Positions 23,112 through 31,167 of a stretch of DNA of 34,711 nt are shown one piece after another (the stretch's first letter is position 1; each line of letters starts with the position of its first letter). This stretch comes from Betaproteobacteria bacterium (lineage in GTDB: Bacteria > Pseudomonadota > Gammaproteobacteria > Burkholderiales > SG8-39), in contig JAJDNJ010000062.1 in the NCBI GenBank assembly GCA_022340705.1, positions 1-34,711 on the forward strand, given 5' to 3'. A program made the translations under genes and the position numbers. The notes under the pieces are model-generated. The model was not told the origin of the DNA and ran no database searches. It saw only the letters and a program-made list of their open reading frames with translations.

Positions 23112-24527
23112 TCAGAGTTCGATCGTCTGCGCGGCGCGCGCGACGCCGACGCTTTCCGCGCTCCAGCCCAGGTCCTCGACGATGCGCTCACTCAGCGCCT
23201 GCGCGGCGAGCGGCTCGCCGTGCACCACCCAGGTCGCGCCCGGCGGCGCGTGGAACTTGCCGAGCCAGCCAAGCAAGGCCATCTGGTCGGCGTGCGCCGA
23301 CAGCCCGCCGATGGTGTGCACGCGCGCGCGCACCGGAATGGTTTCGCCGAAGATGCGCACCGTCTTGGCGCCCTCAACGATGCGGCGACCAAGCGTGCCC
23401 GCGGCCTGAAAGCCGACGAACACGACCGCACACTCCCGGCGTGGCAGGTTGTACTTGAGGTGGTACTTGATACGCCCGCCTTCACACATCCCGCTCGCCG
23501 ACAGGATCACCGCGCCGGAGCGAATCGCATTGATGCGCTTCGAGTCCTCGACGTCCTCGGTGAACCGGATTTCGGTCTTGCCCTGCCCATCCTGCATCCA
23601 GGCGCTCAGGCGCGCGGTTTCGCGATCGTAGAGCTCGGGATGGTCGAGCGTGATGCGCGTGGCGGCGAGCGCCATCGGCGAATCGACGTAGATCCTGGGC
23701 GGACAGACACGGCCGCTGCGGCAGAACTCGGACATCACGTAGAGGATGTCCTGCGTGCGCCCGACCGCAAAGGCCGGTATTACGATGTTTCCCTTCCCGC
23801 GCTCGAGAGTTTCCTCGAGCGCCACCGCAAATTCCTCCAGAGTCGCAGCGCGATCCCGGTGGTTGCGGTTGCCGTAAGTCGACTCGACCAGCAGGAGGTC
23901 GGCACGCGCGATCGGCGTCGGGTCGCGCACGATCGGATGCCCGGGCTGACCGAGGTCGCCGGAGAACACGATGTGGCGCTCGCGCCCGTTGGCGCGCACC
24001 CCGATCTCGAGAATCGCCGAGCCGAGGATATGACCCGCGTCGCGGAACCGGCAGCGCACCGAAGCGTGCGGCCTGACTTCGGCGTCGTAGTCCACCGGCA
24101 GCAGCTGCTTCAGGCTGTCGCGCGCCTGCTGCACGGTGTAGAGCGGCGCCAGCTCGCGTCCGCGCCCGCGCCGGAATCGCCCACGGTTCTCCCACTCGGC
24201 CTCCTTCTCCTGCAGGTGGCCGCTGTCGGGCAGCATGACGCCGAGCAGGTCCACGGTGGCGCGCGTGGCGTACACGGCGCCGCGAAAGCCGAGGGCGACC
24301 AGACGCGGGATGAGCCCGGAGTGATCGATGTGCGCGTGCGACAGCAGTACGAACGCGATCTCCGTCGGATCGAAGCCGAAGCGGCGATTGCGCTGCGCGG
24401 CGCCGGCGCGCCCGCGCCCGCCGCCCTGGAACATGCCGCAGTCGATCAGGAACTTGATTTCGCCGGTTTCGACCAGGTAGCAGGACCCGGTCACCTCGCC
24501 CGCGGCCCCGAGAAATGTCAGCCGCAC
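23112..24527 (-). CDS. Metallo-beta-lactamase fold beta-CASP RNA-specificity protein
   Basis: A 471-aa protein of the YSH1/CPSF73-like class. The N-terminal lactamase half has LSHAHIDHSG (His64, His66, Asp68, His69), a further metal His in AGHILGSAILE and an Asp in FSGDLGQPGHP. A beta-CASP insert follows (VESTYGNRNHRD, VIPAFAVGRTQDIL). The RNA-metabolising C-terminal motifs are SASGMCEGGRIKYHL and TIGGLSAHADQ. The family includes endo- and exoribonucleases; the bacterial members of this branch are poorly characterised. It lies 6 bp after the monoheme cytochrome c gene on the same strand, which makes it the apparent last gene of the cbb3 oxidase operon. Family is firm, substrate unknown. Confidence 0.92.
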   Translation of the reverse strand: MRLTFLGAAGEVTGSCYLVETGEIKFLIDCGMFQGGGRGRAGAAQRNRRFGFDPTEIAFVLLSHAHIDHSGLIPRLVALGFRGAVYATRATVDLLGVMLPDSGHLQEKEAEWENRGRFRRGRGRELAPLYTVQQARDSLKQLLPVDYDAEVRPHASVRCRFRDAGHILGSAILEIGVRANGRERHIVFSGDLGQPGHPIVRDPTPIARADLLLVESTYGNRNHRDRAATLEEFAVALEETLERGKGNIVIPAFAVGRTQDILYVMSEFCRSGRVCPPRIYVDSPMALAATRITLDHPELYDRETARLSAWMQDGQGKTEIRFTEDVEDSKRINAIRSGAVILSASGMCEGGRIKYHLKYNLPRRECAVVFVGFQAAGTLGRRIVEGAKTVRIFGETIPVRARVHTIGGLSAHADQMALLGWLGKFHAPPGATWVVHGEPLAAQALSERIVEDLGWSAESVGVARAAQTIEL

Positions 24528-24533
24528 GGACCC

Positions 24534-24836
24534 CTACTTCGTAAACCGGTAGTGCGAGCGATTCAGGTACTCGGCGATGTCGTCGATGTCCTCGAGCGTG
24601 AACGGACGCCCGGTCAGTGCGGCGCGCTGCGCGACCTGGCTGCGCAGCTCGGCCATCGAATGCACAATCGAGCGCTCGCGCGGGCGCTCATGCAGCCGCT
24701 CATAGTGGCAGCCGCCGCAGTGCGTCTCGTACAGCTGCTTGCCGCGCGCCGCATCGGCGGCCGGCGTCTGGGACCACGCCCCAAGTGGCAGCGCCGCGCA
24801 GACGAGCGCCGAGGCAATCCAGCGCGCCCGCGTCAT
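24534..24836 (-). CDS. Small periplasmic monoheme cytochrome c
   Basis: A 100-aa protein with a signal peptide (MTRARWIASALVCAALPLGAWSQ) and one heme-attachment motif CGGCH (Cys40-His44) in GKQLYETHCGGCHYERLHER. The C-terminal FTLEDIDDIAEYLNRSHYRF resembles the last helix of small class I cytochromes. A Met in HSMAEL is a possible axial ligand, but its place is unusual. The ATG at 24836 overlaps the upstream gene's stop (ATGA). Located after ccoH, it may carry electrons to the cbb3 oxidase or serve its assembly (inference). Confidence 0.85.
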   Translation of the reverse strand: MTRARWIASALVCAALPLGAWSQTPAADAARGKQLYETHCGGCHYERLHERPRERSIVHSMAELRSQVAQRAALTGRPFTLEDIDDIAEYLNRSHYRFTK

Positions 24837-25087
24837 GATCCTCTTTCGGGGACGCGCTGACGGTTGATCTCGCTCGCGCTGCGCTGCAGAAAGCAGGTCA
24901 GCGCACTCGAGGCCGCGGCGAAGCCCCAGCACAGAAAGAATCCGATCGTGTACACGCCGAGCCGGCTGAGCGTGGTCGGCTCGCCGAACAGGTAGAGCTC
25001 CTGCGGATCGAACATGGTGAAAAATATGACCTCGCCGATGCCGCCGACGATGAACGACGGCCACAGTATCCAGATCGCGCGCCTCAT
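24833..25087 (-). CDS. 84-aa membrane protein of the cbb3 cluster, function unknown
   Basis: A small protein with two hydrophobic helices: IWILWPSFIVGGIGEVIFFTMF (residues 5-26) and GVYTIGFFLCWGFAAASSALTCFL (44-67), then a polar tail. Between them is DPQELYLFGEPTTLSRL. I do not recognise a named family, but its place between ccoH and a cytochrome c gene, with a 4-bp overlap to the latter, argues that it is real and tied to oxidase function or assembly. The 33-bp gap to ccoH is short. Confidence 0.75.
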   Translation of the reverse strand: MRRAIWILWPSFIVGGIGEVIFFTMFDPQELYLFGEPTTLSRLGVYTIGFFLCWGFAAASSALTCFLQRSASEINRQRVPERGS

Positions 25088-25120
25088 CTCCCGACCTCCT
25101 CTGCTCCCGACTGCCCGCGC

Positions 25121-25627
25121 TCAGTGCGCCCGCGTATCGAGCACGAAAGGCTGCATCGCACCCGACCAGGTCCCCGCGATGCGCCAGCTCGCCTGCGGAT
25201 CCTCGATCGACAGGTGCCAGTGTCCCGGCGGCAGCGCAGGCAGCTCGGCTTCGTAGCGTCCGTCGGCCACCGCCTCGAGCCGCAAGCGCATATCATGCCC
25301 GGCGCGCGTCGCGTGCGCGAGGCGCACGAACAGCGCCGGCGGGCGCACGCCTGGCGCACCGTCCAGGCGCAGCTCGAGCCGACCCGGGACAGGCGCAACG
25401 CTCGCAGTGAGGCCGAGGCGCTGCGCCGCCTCCTCGCGCTCGATGACGCGATTGATGGCGAGTCCCTGCTTGTAATAGTCCTCTGCGACCAGCCCGTCCG
25501 CGCTCGAGACCGCGAGCCAGAGCGTGATGATGCCCGCGACCACGGCGGTCGCCGGAACCGACATCAGGATCCAGGGCCAAGGCTCTCGGTACCAGGGACG
25601 ATCGCTCAATATCGACTCCACAATCAT
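25121..25627 (-). CDS. ccoH: FixH/CcoH family cbb3 oxidase assembly protein
   Basis: A 168-aa protein with one N-terminal membrane helix (PWPWILMSVPATAVVAGIITLWLAV) and a periplasmic beta-rich domain. The family signature around the membrane exit is present: SADGLVAEDYYKQGLAINRVIEREEAA. The C-terminal part (GRYEAELPALPPGHWHLSIED) is typical of FixH. It helps cbb3 oxidase assembly or stability together with CcoG. It lies 4 bp after the ccoG stop. The copper ATPase gene ccoI, often next in such clusters, is missing here. Confidence 0.92.
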   Translation of the reverse strand: MIVESILSDRPWYREPWPWILMSVPATAVVAGIITLWLAVSSADGLVAEDYYKQGLAINRVIEREEAAQRLGLTASVAPVPGRLELRLDGAPGVRPPALFVRLAHATRAGHDMRLRLEAVADGRYEAELPALPPGHWHLSIEDPQASWRIAGTWSGAMQPFVLDTRAH

Positions 25628-25631
25628 TGCA

Positions 25632-27131
25632 TCATCTCACGATAAATATGGATTTCTCACGCACCGCGACGCCGGGATCGTCTTCCGCCTGCACGTCGAT
25701 AGTGATCGGGTACTTGCCCGCCGCCACCTGCGCGGGCGAAACGCGCAGCTTCAGCGTCACGAGACGCGCCGAGGCGCCCGGGACCTCGAATGTCCTGTCG
25801 CCGACCAGGATGAGGCTCGGCAAACCTTCCGCTTTCAGTGCGAAGCGGCGCGCCTTCTCCTGGGTGTTCATCAGCTGCACGCGGTACAGGTTCTCAACCA
25901 GACCGCCCTCAACCTCGCGCGCAATCGCCGCCCGGTCGCGGATGATGTCGACCTTGAGGGGCACGCGCGCATAGAGCGCGAACGCCGCGGCGAAAATGAT
26001 CGCCCACAGCACCGCGCTGTAGACCAGCACGCGCGGCCGGAATACGCGTCGCCACATCTCGCGCACCCCGAGCTTGTTATCGAGCGCGTGCTGTGTCGAG
26101 TAGCGGATCAGGCCATGCGGATAGCCCATCTTGTCCATGACCTGGTCACAACCGTCGATGCAGGCCGCGCAACCGATGCACTCGTACTGCAAGCCCTCGC
26201 GGATGTCGATGCCGGTCGGGCAGACCTGCACGCAGATGCCGCAGTCGACGCAGTCGCCGAGCCCGCCCTTGTCGCGTCCGCGCGCGCGCGGACCACGCGG
26301 TTCGCCGCGTTCCCCGTCGTAGGTGATGATCAGCGTGTCGCGGTCGAACATCGCGCTCTGGAAGCGCGCATAAGGGCACATGTACTTGCACACCTGCTCG
26401 CGCATCCAGCCCGCGTTGCCGTAGGTGGCGAAGCCGTAGAACAGGATCCAGAACGTCGCCCAGGGGCCGATCGTCGCGCTGGGGGCCCCGGCGCTCCATC
26501 CCACGAGCTGCAGCACCGAGCGTCCCAGCTCATGGATCGGCGTGAAGTAGCCGACGAAGGTGAATCCGGTCCACAGCGCGAGTGCGATCCAGACCGCGTG
26601 CTTGACGGCTTTGAGGCCGAGCTTCTTCGCGCCCCAATCGCCGCGGTCGAGACGAATGCGCTGGTTGCGATCACCCTCGATCTTGCGCTCGATCCAGAGG
26701 AAGATCTCGGTGTAGACCGTCTGCGGGCATGCATAGCCGCACCACAGCCGCCCGGCGACCGCGGTAAACAGGAACAGGCTCAAGGCCGAGATCACCAGCA
26801 AGATCGTCAGGTAGATAACGTCCTGCGGCCAGAACACGAGCCCGAAGATGTAGAACTTGCGCTGCGCGATGTCGAACAGCACCGCCTGGCGATCGTTCCA
26901 GCTCAGCCAGGGCCCGCCGTAGAACACCAGCTGGGTGGCCCAGACCAGCGCCCAGCGCCAGGCGGCGAACCAGCCGTGCACCGCGCGCGGATAGATTTTC
27001 GCCGCCGCGACGTAAAGCGGCTGGTTCATGACGGCGATGTCCGCCGTCTCGGGAGCCGGTGGCGCGGGTTGCGCGGCCGCCGGCCCTCCCGTGGAATCGT
27101 CCTTGCGCACCGGTTTCAAGACGGGCCCCAT
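25632..27131 (-). CDS. ccoG: CcoG (FixG/RdxA) cbb3 oxidase accessory iron-sulfur protein
   Basis: A 499-aa polytopic membrane protein with a polyferredoxin core. GRLWCGYACPQTVYTE and EQVCKYMCPYARFQ precede two 4Fe-4S motifs: CVDCGICVQVCPTG and CIGCAACIDGCDQVMDKMG. Several helices surround them and the C-terminal IG-like domain (VREKSIFIVR end) is the usual FixG_C. CcoG has been linked to copper reduction for cbb3 biogenesis. The protein starts MGPVLKPVRK with a Pro/Ala-rich N-terminal stretch. The start lies 18 bp after the ccoP stop. Assignment is secure. Confidence 0.95.
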   Translation of the reverse strand: MGPVLKPVRKDDSTGGPAAAQPAPPAPETADIAVMNQPLYVAAAKIYPRAVHGWFAAWRWALVWATQLVFYGGPWLSWNDRQAVLFDIAQRKFYIFGLVFWPQDVIYLTILLVISALSLFLFTAVAGRLWCGYACPQTVYTEIFLWIERKIEGDRNQRIRLDRGDWGAKKLGLKAVKHAVWIALALWTGFTFVGYFTPIHELGRSVLQLVGWSAGAPSATIGPWATFWILFYGFATYGNAGWMREQVCKYMCPYARFQSAMFDRDTLIITYDGERGEPRGPRARGRDKGGLGDCVDCGICVQVCPTGIDIREGLQYECIGCAACIDGCDQVMDKMGYPHGLIRYSTQHALDNKLGVREMWRRVFRPRVLVYSAVLWAIIFAAAFALYARVPLKVDIIRDRAAIAREVEGGLVENLYRVQLMNTQEKARRFALKAEGLPSLILVGDRTFEVPGASARLVTLKLRVSPAQVAAGKYPITIDVQAEDDPGVAVREKSIFIVR

Positions 27132-27149
27132 GGCGCCCGTCCGCTTCGC

Positions 27150-28058
27150 TTACTTGTTGTGCGACAGAGAATAGACGTACGCCGCCAGGAGGTGAATCTT
27201 CTGCGGCGACAGAATGTTCTTGTGCGCCGGCATCTGGTTGTTGCGCCCCTTGGTGATGGTTTCGATGATCACCGGCTCGCCCGCGCCATAGAGCCAGGTC
27301 TTGTCGGTGAGATTGGGCGCGCCAAGCGCCGGGTTGCCCTTGCCCTCCGGGCCATGGCAGGCGACGCAGTTCGTCGCGAACAGCGGCTTGCCGCGCGCCA
27401 CGCGGATGCTGTCCGCCGGCATGCCCGAGAGCGACATGACGTAATGCGCGACGTCCTTGACGCCCTGCTCGCCGAGCACCGGTCCCCAGGGCGGCATGAC
27501 GCCCATGCGCCCGTTGGTGATGGTGGTCTGGATGGCTTCCGGCGTCCCCCCCCACAGCCAGTCGTTGTCGGTCAGGTTCGGAAAGCCGCGCGAGCCGCCG
27601 CCGTCCGAGGCGTGGCACTGCGCGCAATGATTGAGGAACAGACGCTGCGCGGTTGCCATCGCCGCGGCGTTCTTGGCGAGCTCGGGGATCGGCTGGGCGG
27701 CAAATTTTTCGTACATCGGCCCGACCTTGGCTTCCATGCGCTCGTCCTCGGCCTTGAGCTGGCCGACCTGGGTCCAGCCGAGTACGCCCTTCCAGCTGCC
27801 CAACCCGGGGTAGAGCACGAGGTAGAGCAGCGCGAACGCCACCGTGAGATAGAACAGCCACGACCACCAGCGCGGCAGCGGGTGATGGTACTCGGTCAGC
27901 GTCTCGTCCCAGACGTGGCCGGTGGTCGCGGTGCCGCCCTCTTTGGTTTCGATCCGCCGCACGCTCTGCGCCTTGAGAAAGACCGCGCAGCCGATGATCG
28001 ATACGAGCGTGATCACCCCGATGTAGTAGCTCCAGAAACTGCTGGTGAACTCGTTCAT
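27150..28058 (-). CDS. ccoP: cbb3 cytochrome c oxidase subunit III (diheme cytochrome c)
   Basis: A 302-aa subunit with two membrane helices (about residues 9-29 and 66-86) joined by the FixP signature HVWDETLTEYHHPLPRWWSWLF, then two cytochrome c domains. Heme motifs are CAQCH (Cys145-His149) and CVACH (Cys231-His235); MPPWGP and QMPAHK supply the likely axial Met residues. It passes electrons from soluble cytochromes towards CcoO and CcoN. Its ATG overlaps the ccoQ stop (ATGA). Length and layout match the family. Confidence 0.97.
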   Translation of the reverse strand: MNEFTSSFWSYYIGVITLVSIIGCAVFLKAQSVRRIETKEGGTATTGHVWDETLTEYHHPLPRWWSWLFYLTVAFALLYLVLYPGLGSWKGVLGWTQVGQLKAEDERMEAKVGPMYEKFAAQPIPELAKNAAAMATAQRLFLNHCAQCHASDGGGSRGFPNLTDNDWLWGGTPEAIQTTITNGRMGVMPPWGPVLGEQGVKDVAHYVMSLSGMPADSIRVARGKPLFATNCVACHGPEGKGNPALGAPNLTDKTWLYGAGEPVIIETITKGRNNQMPAHKNILSPQKIHLLAAYVYSLSHNK

Positions 28059-28222
28059 TTCCGCGCTCCCTCGTCATCCGGCACGCCCGTCTCTTCGAAC
28101 GGCAACATGGCGTCGCGCTCGAAGCGCTTGCGCCGCGAAGGCGCGTACGCCCACCAGACGATGCCGACGAAGCTGACAAAGGCCAGCACCGTCAGCAAAC
28201 TTCTCAGGTCGTTGATGTCCAT
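28055..28222 (-). CDS. ccoQ: cbb3 oxidase small subunit IV
   Basis: A 55-aa protein read directly from the sequence: MDINDLRSLLTVLAFVSFVG and a following IVWWAYAPSRRKRFERDA, one membrane helix followed by a basic stretch and an acidic tail (FEETGVPDDEGARK). This is the FixQ pattern: single helix, then W-A-Y-x-P-x-x-K/R-x-R-F. It stabilises the interaction of CcoP with the CcoNO core. The start lies 16 bp after the ccoO stop and the stop overlaps the ccoP start by 4 bp. Confidence 0.92.
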   Translation of the reverse strand: MDINDLRSLLTVLAFVSFVGIVWWAYAPSRRKRFERDAMLPFEETGVPDDEGARK

Positions 28223-28238
28223 CTCGTCCTCTCGCCCT

Positions 28239-28862
28239 TTACTGTGCCGCGGCCAGACCTTGGCGCGCCGTGCCGAGCCCCTGCAGGTAGGCGATCAGCG
28301 CGTCCAGCTCGGTCTTGTCCTTGAGCGCGGCGGCCGCGCCCGCGATATCGGCATCGCTGTAGGGCACGCCGACCGCTCGCAGCGCGCGCATCTTCGCCGC
28401 GACGTCCGCGGCGTCCGCGGCGTTGCGCGCCAGCCACGGGTAGCCCGGCATGTTCGACTCCGGCACCACGTCGCGCGGATCGTTCAGGTGGATCCGGTGC
28501 CACTCGTCCGAGTAGCGCCCGCCGACCCGCGCCAGATCGGGTCCGGTGCGCTTCGACCCCCACTGGAACGGATGGTCGTAGACGAACTCGCCCGCGACCG
28601 AGTACGGCCCGTAGCGCTCGACCTCGGCGCGGAACGGACGCACCATCTGCGAGTGGCAGTTGTAGCAGCCCTCGCGGATGTAGACGTCGCGTCCGGTGAG
28701 CTGCAGCGCGTCGTAGGGCTTGAGCCCCTTGACCGGCTCGGTGACCGTTTTCATGAACGACAGCGGCACGATCTCGACCAGGCCGCCGACCGCGATGAGC
28801 AGGATAACGAGGACGATCATCAGCGCCTGGTTGCGCTCGATCATGTCATGCGTGAATTTCAT
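28239..28862 (-). CDS. ccoO: cbb3 cytochrome c oxidase subunit II (monoheme cytochrome c)
   Basis: A 207-aa membrane-anchored cytochrome c. An N-terminal helix ([21 protein letters not shown]) precedes [22 protein letters not shown], with heme motif CYNCH (Cys66-His70). The FixO-specific [32 protein letters not shown] follows, and the axial Met lies in [11 protein letters not shown]. It moves electrons from CcoP to CcoN. It starts 18 bp after the ccoN stop. Full length, secure assignment. Confidence 0.97.
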   Translation of the reverse strand: MKFTHDMIERNQALMIVLVILLIAVGGLVEIVPLSFMKTVTEPVKGLKPYDALQLTGRDVYIREGCYNCHSQMVRPFRAEVERYGPYSVAGEFVYDHPFQWGSKRTGPDLARVGGRYSDEWHRIHLNDPRDVVPESNMPGYPWLARNAADAADVAAKMRALRAVGVPYSDADIAGAAAALKDKTELDALIAYLQGLGTARQGLAAAQ

Positions 28863-28880
28863 GGCTCGCGTCCTTTCGCG

Positions 28881-30311
28881 TCAGGCGTGCGCCGCGGCCG
28901 CTGGCGCTGGGATGGCCGCGTCGACCGCCCTGTTGCCCGCGATCGTCTTCACCATGTTGTAGAACATGATCAGCATCCCCGAGAGATAGAGCAGCCCGCC
29001 CAGCAGGCGGATCGCGTAGAACGGATAGGTCGCCTTGACGCTCTCGACGAAGCTGTAGGTCAGCGTGCCGTCGTCTCCCACCGCGCGCCACATCAGACCC
29101 TGCATCACACCCGCAATCCACATCGCCGCGATGTAGAGCACGATGCCGATCGTCGAGACCCAGAAGTGGACGTTGATCAGGCGCGTCGAGTACATCTCGG
29201 TGCGCCCGAAAAGACGCGGGATCAGGTAGTACATCGAGCCCATGGTCACCAGGCCGACCCAGCCGAGCGCCCCGCTGTGCACGTGGCCGATCGTCCAGTC
29301 GGTGTAGTGCGAAAGCGCGTTGACCGTCTTAATCGACATCATCGGCCCCTCGAAGGTCGACATGCCGTAGAACGAGAGCGAGACGATGAGGAACTTCAGG
29401 ATCGGGTCGGTGCGCAGTTTGTGCCAGGCGCCCGACAGGGTCATGATGCCGTTGATCATTCCGCCCCATGACGGCGCGAGCAGGATCAGGGAGAAGATCA
29501 TGCCGAGCGACTGCGCCCAGTCTGGCAGCGCGGTGTAGTGCAGGTGGTGCGGGCCGGCCCACATGTAGGTGAAGATCAGCGCCCAGAAATGCACCACTGA
29601 CAGGCGGTAGGAGTACACGGGGCGGCCCGCCTGCTTCGGTACGAAGTAGTACATCATCCCGAGGAAGCCTGCGGTGAGGAAGAAGCCCACCGCGTTGTGC
29701 CCGTACCACCACTGCACCATCGCATCCTGCGCGCCGGCATAGGCCGAGTACGACTTCCAGAACGTGACCGGCACTTCGGCGCTGTTGACGATGTGCAGGA
29801 CCGCGATCGTGAGGATGAAAGCGCCGAAAAACCAATTGGCGACGTAGATATGCTCGACCTTGCGCTTGGCCAGCGTGCCGAAAAACACGATCGCGTAGGC
29901 CACCCAGACCAGCGCGATCAGGATGTCGATTGGCCACTCGAGCTCGGCATATTCCTTCGCCGTCGTGATGCCGAGCGGCAGAGTGACCGCGGCGAGCACG
30001 ATGACCGCCTGCCAGCCCCAGAACGTGAACGCGGCAAGTCCGTCGGAGAACAGCCGCGCGTGCGAGGTGCGCTGCACGACGTAGTAGGACGACGCGAACA
30101 GGGCGCAGCCGCCGAAGGCGAAGATCACCGCGTTGGTATGCAGTGGGCGCAGCCGGCCGTACGACAGCCATGGAATGCCGTAGGTCAGATCCGGCCAGAT
30201 GAGCTGCGCCGCGATGATCACGCCGACGAGCATCCCGACGACGCCCCAGACGACGGTCATGATCGCGAACTGGCGCACGACCTTGTAGTTATAGGTGGAC
30301 TCGGTTGCCAT
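28881..30311 (-). CDS. ccoN: cbb3 cytochrome c oxidase catalytic subunit I
   Basis: A 476-aa, twelve-helix heme-copper oxidase subunit that reduces O2 at a heme b3-CuB centre with high oxygen affinity. Conserved features include [14 protein letters not shown] (low-spin heme His), [28 protein letters not shown] (CuB His and the cross-linked Tyr region), [18 protein letters not shown] (the two further CuB His residues) and [16 protein letters not shown] (heme ligands). ATG at 30311 has an AGGGAGAG ribosome site; a longer frame to 30350 lacks one. First gene of the operon that runs to about 23.1 kb. The FNR-type box at 30409-30422 lies about 104 bp upstream. Confidence 0.97.
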   Translation of the reverse strand: MATESTYNYKVVRQFAIMTVVWGVVGMLVGVIIAAQLIWPDLTYGIPWLSYGRLRPLHTNAVIFAFGGCALFASSYYVVQRTSHARLFSDGLAAFTFWGWQAVIVLAAVTLPLGITTAKEYAELEWPIDILIALVWVAYAIVFFGTLAKRKVEHIYVANWFFGAFILTIAVLHIVNSAEVPVTFWKSYSAYAGAQDAMVQWWYGHNAVGFFLTAGFLGMMYYFVPKQAGRPVYSYRLSVVHFWALIFTYMWAGPHHLHYTALPDWAQSLGMIFSLILLAPSWGGMINGIMTLSGAWHKLRTDPILKFLIVSLSFYGMSTFEGPMMSIKTVNALSHYTDWTIGHVHSGALGWVGLVTMGSMYYLIPRLFGRTEMYSTRLINVHFWVSTIGIVLYIAAMWIAGVMQGLMWRAVGDDGTLTYSFVESVKATYPFYAIRLLGGLLYLSGMLIMFYNMVKTIAGNRAVDAAIPAPAAAAHA

Positions 30312-30408
30312 GTGCGTGAACTCTCCCTGTGAGACGCGCCCCAACCGCAATCGCCAGGGGCCATTACGGTCGCCGCAGCCGATGCTAATGCGCGGCGTTT
30401 CGGTGCGT

Positions 30409-30422
30409 TTGACCTAGATCAA
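30409..30422. promoter_or_regulatory. FNR-type box between ccoN and the NarI/DsrM-like gene
   Basis: TTGACCTAGATCAA matches TTGAY-N4-RTCAA fully. For ccoN it predicts a start near 30374, with a TAGCAT -10-like hexamer (minus strand, 30387-30382). For the divergent gene it predicts a start near 30457, with TAAAGA at 30442-30447. One site at -41.5 could thus activate both directions. Confidence 0.78.
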
Positions 30423-30483
30423 CCGTTTTTGCGCGGTGCAGTAAAGACTGGAGCGGAACGCACTTCGGTAGGAGGAGAGCGTA

Positions 30484-31167
30484 ATGACCTTGCTTGAACT
30501 TGCGCGGGGACCGGTACTGACCGTGGCCCTGCTGGTGTTCTTTCTCGGCACGGCCTGGCGCCTGTGGGCAGTGTTCCGCCGCCCGCGCAAACCCGACTAC
30601 TCGGCGCCGCGCAGCAGCGATACGGTCGGCGGCGGGCTGCGCGCGATCTGGCAGCGCATGCTTCCGCGCAGCGCGTACGAGCGCATCGGCATGACCGGAA
30701 CGATCAACGCCTACGCCTACCACATCGGCATCGCGGTGATCGTGTTCGCCTTCGCGCCGCACATCGGATTCATCGAACGCCTCACCGGGCTGTCGTGGGC
30801 CGCACTGCCCGACTGGGTGACCTACATTGCGACGGCCTTCGCGATCGTCGGCCTGGTGTTCGCCCTCGCCACGCGCCTGACCGACGACGTTCAGCGCCTG
30901 CTGTCGAATTTCGACGACTACTTCACCTGGATCGTGACCATGCTGCCGATCGTCACCGGCATGGCCCTGATCGAGCAGACCTATGTCCCGGCCACGCCGA
31001 TGGTCGCGCCGGCGACGCCCGATCCCACCCTGCTCGCCGTGCACCTGCTCAGCCTCGAGCTGTTGCTGATCTGGTTCCCGTTCGGCAAGCTCGCGCACGC
31101 CGTGCTGGTGTTCGTGTCGCGCTACCGCACCGGGGTCGAATTCACACGTAAGGGGGCCGCGCTATGA
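30484..31167 (+). CDS. NarI/DsrM-like membrane cytochrome b subunit
   Basis: A 227-aa protein with five or so hydrophobic helices. MTLLELARGPVLTVALLVFFLGTAWRL opens it; AYAYHIGIAVIVFAFAPHIGFIERL and LLAVHLLSLELLLIWFPFGKLAHAVLVFVSRY carry His residues in places where NarI-type subunits bind two b hemes. This fits a quinol-oxidising or quinone-reducing cytochrome b paired with a cytoplasmic iron-sulfur subunit. The start has a GGAGGAGAG ribosome site. The stop overlaps the next gene's ATG by 4 bp. No NarG or NarH is encoded, so it is not nitrate reductase; DsrM/HdrE/TmcC-like is the better comparison. FNR-type box upstream. Confidence 0.85.
   Translation: MTLLELARGPVLTVALLVFFLGTAWRLWAVFRRPRKPDYSAPRSSDTVGGGLRAIWQRMLPRSAYERIGMTGTINAYAYHIGIAVIVFAFAPHIGFIERLTGLSWAALPDWVTYIATAFAIVGLVFALATRLTDDVQRLLSNFDDYFTWIVTMLPIVTGMALIEQTYVPATPMVAPATPDPTLLAVHLLSLELLLIWFPFGKLAHAVLVFVSRYRTGVEFTRKGAAL

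Noticed and set aside
25524-29471. A 1315-codon open frame on the plus strand
   Set aside because: It runs antisense to ccoH, ccoG, ccoP and ccoO, has an arginine- and histidine-rich composition and no recognisable domain. It is a by-product of high GC content.
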